DNA of 14,027 nt from Pedosphaera sp. (GTDB taxonomy: Bacteria; Verrucomicrobiota; Verrucomicrobiia; Limisphaerales; SIAT01): positions 1 through 14,027 of the forward strand of contig SIAT01000029.1 in the NCBI GenBank assembly GCA_009691645.1, read 5' to 3'. The translations under genes were made by a program, and so were the position numbers. How positions within the stretch are numbered: the stretch's first letter is position 1; every line of letters starts with the position of its first letter. Under the pieces are notes generated by a model. That model had not been told where the DNA came from. It made no database searches and saw only the letters and a list, made by a program, of their open reading frames with translations. Of the stretch, positions 12,143-14,027 are shown piece by piece.

Positions 12143-12862
12143 CTACGTCTCGCTGAACGGCACCGAGCGCAGCCGCCGGCGTTGATACCAAGCAATGGCG
12201 AAAAGGTCGACCACACCGCGGCCGAGCCGGTTCCAGACGCCGTACTTCGAGACGCCCGCCACGCGCGGACGGTGGCTCACCGGGATTTCGCGCACCTTCG
12301 CGCCGCCGCCGTGGACGAGTATCGGCAGGAATCGGTGAAGTCCGTTGAAGGGGAAAAGTCCGTCGAGCGCGCTGCGTTTGAAGGCGCGCAGAGCGCAGCC
12401 GGTGTCGGCGAAATCCACGCCGAGTATGGCTCGTCGCGCCCAGCGCGCGACGCTCGAGGAAGCGCGGCGCACGAAGGTGTCCTGCCGGTTCACGCGCGCG
12501 CCGCAGGCGAAATCGCATGTAGCCAACTCGGTGAGCAGGCGCGGCAAATCGGCGGGATTGTTCTGCCGATCACCGTCGAGTGTGCAGAGGATGGGGGCGG
12601 TGGTCGCTTGCAGGCCGGTCCAGACGGCGGCGGATTGGCCGGCGTTGCGCGCGTGGCGCAGGCCGCGCACGCGGGGATCGTTTCCGCGTTCGGACGAGAT
12701 GTTCGCCCACGTGGCATCGCTGCTGGCGTCGTCCACGAAAACAATTTCGAAAGGCCGGTTCAGCGGGGCGAGGGCGGCGAGGATTTCGCGGGCGAGCGGA
12801 GCGATGTTCTCCGCTTCGTTGAAGACGGGAACGATGACGGCGATCTCGGTGGGTGTGGGCAT
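12143..12862 (-). CDS. Family 2 glycosyltransferase, polyprenyl-phosphate sugar transferase type
   Basis: The 239-residue product has a GT-A fold with family 2 landmarks. V-P-V-F-N-E-A-E-N-I lies near the start, the nucleotide-binding Asp pair in V-F-V-D-D-A-S-S at 44-45, the metal-binding D-G-D at 96-98 in T-L-D-G-D-R-Q-N-N-P-A-D-L, and H-R-F-L-P at 176-180. The C-terminal R-P-R-x-A-G-x-S-K-Y-G pattern is typical of dolichol/undecaprenyl-phosphate sugar synthases such as DPM1 and ArnC. Transfer of a nucleotide-activated sugar to polyprenyl phosphate at the cytoplasmic membrane is inferred; the sugar is unknown. No C-terminal TM pair is present, unlike ArnC or GtrB. ATG 12862 is chosen because the longer frame to 12916 reads into the tRNA-Ser. 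The gene starts 10 nt after the tRNA's CCA end, so both probably share a transcript. Confidence 0.9.
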   Translation of the reverse strand: MPTPTEIAVIVPVFNEAENIAPLAREILAALAPLNRPFEIVFVDDASSDATWANISSERGNDPRVRGLRHARNAGQSAAVWTGLQATTAPILCTLDGDRQNNPADLPRLLTELATCDFACGARVNRQDTFVRRASSSVARWARRAILGVDFADTGCALRAFKRSALDGLFPFNGLHRFLPILVHGGGAKVREIPVSHRPRVAGVSKYGVWNRLGRGVVDLFAIAWYQRRRLRSVPFSET

Positions 12863-12872
12863 CAACAAAAAA

Positions 12873-12961
12873 TGGCGGAGAGAGAGGGATTCGAACCCAC
12901 GGTGGTGTTTAGCCACTCACGCTTTCCAGGCGTGCGCCTTAAACCACTCAGCCATCTCTCC
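12873..12961 (-). tRNA. tRNA-Ser (GGA anticodon), CCA encoded
   Basis: Read on the - strand, the acceptor GGAGAGA (12961-12955) pairs with TCTCTCC (12883-12877), followed by discriminator G and an encoded CCA (12875-12873). The anticodon arm is CACGC-CTGGAAA-GCGTG, giving anticodon GGA, which reads UCC and UCU. A long variable arm (GTGG-CTAAACA-CCAC) confirms the class II serine structure. The T stem has one apparent T-T mismatch (GTGGG with CCCTC). Total length is 89 nt. A run of six T follows the CCA, then the glycosyltransferase ATG. Confidence 0.95.
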
Positions 12962-12973
12962 ACCAATGTTGGG

Positions 12974-13002
12974 AAAATAGTGACTGACGCGGCGCGGCGC
13001 AA
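12974..13002 (-). promoter_or_regulatory. Candidate promoter for the tRNA-Ser/glycosyltransferase unit
   Basis: On the - strand TTGCGC (13002-12997) and TATTTT (12979-12974) are separated by 17 nt. The -10 element lies 12 nt before the first base of tRNA-Ser, a normal distance for a short 5' precursor. Confidence 0.4.
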
Positions 13003-13037
13003 ACCAATTTCCCCAGTGTCACGGACGAATTCCGGCT

Positions 13038-13066
13038 TTGGCAAAGGACACGGGGTTTGTTACACG
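13038..13066 (+). promoter_or_regulatory. Candidate promoter for the double zinc-ribbon gene
   Basis: TTGGCA (13038-13043) and TACACG (13061-13066) are separated by 17 nt. The leader to ATG 13089 would be about 15 nt, without a Shine-Dalgarno. It is divergent from the tRNA-Ser promoter about 36 nt away. Confidence 0.35.
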
Positions 13067-13088
13067 TGGCGCGCGTGACGCTGATGCG

Positions 13089-13967
13089 ATGAGCGAGCCG
13101 ACGAATGAACCGACGGAGTTGAAGTGCGAATGCGCACATTGCGGCGGGCATATTCTCTATCCGCGCGTGGCGGAAGGAGTCGCGGCTGGCTGTCCGCATT
13201 GCGGGCAGGAGACGGTGCTGGCGCAGCCGAAACCGAAACCAACGCGCGTGTTCAGCGTGAAGCCGCGCAGCGGGCCGCCGGATGGCGGGCGGACTTTACC
13301 ACCACCACCGCAACGCCGGCAACGCGCGGCTGCCCCGGATGGGGAGGAGGCGCGGTCGTGCCCGAAGTGCGGCGCGACCGTGAAGGCGGACGCGGTGTTG
13401 TGCATCCAGTGCGGCACGCGGTTGCCCAAGGTGAAGGTGCCGTGGAAGCAGCGTCTGGCGTGGGTGCGGCACTTGAACCCGCTGCACTTGTGGCGCTGGG
13501 CGCGCGGGCGTGAGTGGCCCCCGAAGCACATCCTTTTCCGTTACGCCGGGCTGATGGTGTGCGGCGCGCTGTTGATCGTCATGTATCTTCAGTGGAGTGG
13601 CAGCGTGCGCTCGCGTCTGCAACTGCCGCTGGAGGTGAAGTTCAAGATTCTCGAGAAGTTCGGGCTCGCCAAAAAGATCACCCTGCCGCCGAGCGGGCCG
13701 GATTTGGAGATCAAGTCGCACGTGTGGGAGAAGGCCAAGGGCAGCAACTTCACGTTCGTGAAGGGGACGGTGGCGAACCATTCGGCCTACCGCTACTTCG
13801 CGGTGAAGGTGGAATTCGAGCTGCTCAATTCGAAGGGTGAGCCTATCGGCGTGGGCTCGGATTACATCGCGGTGATCGAACCGAAGAAGACATGGGCGTT
13901 CAAAGTGCTGGTGAACGACTCCGACGCGGTGAAGGCGAAACCGCTCGGCGTGGATGGCCGGAGATGA
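13089..13967 (+). CDS. Double zinc-ribbon, single-pass membrane protein with FxLYD-like C-terminal domain
   Basis: The function is unknown. The 292-residue product has a first zinc ribbon (C15-x2-C18, C35-x2-C38), a Pro/Arg-rich linker, and a second compact ribbon (C91-x2-C94, C105-x2-C108, S-C-P-K-C-G...C-I-Q-C-G). A basic Trp-rich stretch at about 119-145 precedes one TM helix at about 149-168. The C-terminal beta domain at about 209-278 reads F-T-F-V-K-G-T-V-A-N-H-S, then V-K-V-E-F-E-L-L-N-S-K-G and I-E-P-K-K-T-W-A-F, the pattern of FxLYD/DUF3426-type domains. With the ribbons in the cytoplasm, the C-terminal domain would be periplasmic. ATG 13089 puts the ribbon at the N-terminus; an upstream in-frame TTG (13038) coincides with the -35 element. 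The first ribbon is close in sequence to that of the protein at 272. It converges on tRNA-Ala. Confidence 0.85.
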   Translation: MSEPTNEPTELKCECAHCGGHILYPRVAEGVAAGCPHCGQETVLAQPKPKPTRVFSVKPRSGPPDGGRTLPPPPQRRQRAAAPDGEEARSCPKCGATVKADAVLCIQCGTRLPKVKVPWKQRLAWVRHLNPLHLWRWARGREWPPKHILFRYAGLMVCGALLIVMYLQWSGSVRSRLQLPLEVKFKILEKFGLAKKITLPPSGPDLEIKSHVWEKAKGSNFTFVKGTVANHSAYRYFAVKVEFELLNSKGEPIGVGSDYIAVIEPKKTWAFKVLVNDSDAVKAKPLGVDGRR

Positions 13968-13982
13968 GTGCGAAGCGGGCGG

Positions 13983-14027
13983 TGGTGGAGCCGACAGGAT
14001 TCGAACCTGCGACCTTCTCATTGCGAA
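13983..14027 (-). tRNA. tRNA-Ala (CGC anticodon), 3' part only
   Basis: The - strand shows the 3' 45 nt of a tRNA cut by the window edge: loop TTCGCAA giving anticodon CGC, 3' anticodon stem TGAGA, variable loop AGGTC, T arm GCAGG-TTCGAAT-CCTGT, acceptor CGGCTCC, discriminator A and an encoded CCA. The T in acceptor CGGCTCC falls at position 70, consistent with the G3-U70 identity pair of tRNA-Ala, although G3 lies outside the window. Confidence 0.85.

Noticed and set aside
12096..12518. N-terminal extension of the comM frame to an upstream start
   Set aside because: The 141 extra residues are Arg/Pro-rich, lie antiparallel-free within the glycosyltransferase gene in another frame, and have no family counterpart; ATG 12095 gives the normal 507 residues.
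12863..12872. Six-T run after tRNA-Ser as an intrinsic terminator
   Set aside because: The only stem directly upstream is the tRNA acceptor/T arm itself, and the GT2 start follows immediately; not enough to call termination.
1..14027. Mobile element, prophage, CRISPR array or defence island
   Set aside because: No transposase, integrase, terminal repeats, spaced repeats or defence-gene domains were seen; the gene content is chromosomal housekeeping.

Overview
The window is high-G+C bacterial chromosome filled mostly with conserved housekeeping genes. It shows no integrase, transposase, phage gene, CRISPR array or rRNA. Gene content and style suggest Verrucomicrobiota or a close PVC relative. 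The clues are a GYF_2 (DUF4339) membrane protein, several N-terminal zinc-ribbon proteins with Pro/Ala-rich linkers, a tiny Lys/Ala-rich peptide gene, and a near absence of Shine-Dalgarno sequences. This taxonomic call is inference and only moderately sure.

Layout, left to right. The 3' end of a cysteine desulfurase (NifS/IscS type, catalytic Cys loop visible) opens the window on the + strand. A zinc-ribbon/GYF_2/single-TM/coiled-coil protein follows. Facing it on the - strand is a two-gene unit: an exported LysM protein and a three-helix membrane protein whose GTG start overlaps the LysM stop by 4 bp. Divergent from lysM are prmC (release factor glutamine methyltransferase) and murA (first committed step of peptidoglycan synthesis). 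A small zinc-ribbon protein follows and converges, 2 bp apart, on a large - strand mutS. After mutS comes an intergenic region with a 23-residue Lys/Ala peptide gene (strong Shine-Dalgarno) closed by a strong hairpin terminator. Next on the + strand are a DEDDy 3'-5' exonuclease and a PIN-PhoH ATPase. They converge on a - strand group read as tRNA-Ser(GGA), a GT2 glycosyltransferase starting only 10 nt after the tRNA, then a ComM/YifB AAA+ ATPase. The window closes with a double zinc-ribbon/TM/FxLYD-like protein on + and the 3' half of a tRNA-Ala(CGC) on -.

Functional themes are cell envelope (MurA, LysM protein, glycosyltransferase), nucleic-acid maintenance and processing (MutS, exonuclease, ComM, PhoH) and translation (PrmC, two tRNAs, PhoH). 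No multi-gene defence or biosynthetic system is visible. The most interesting signals are non-standard gene expression features and a recurring, poorly characterised protein architecture. Several genes have sigma70-like promoters with a TANNNT or similar -10 element only 5-6 nt before the start codon, which would give leaderless mRNAs. A glycosyltransferase mRNA is apparently fused to a tRNA-Ser. Three proteins share N-terminal CxxC...CxxC ribbons, and one autonomous micro-gene encodes a Lys/Ala peptide.
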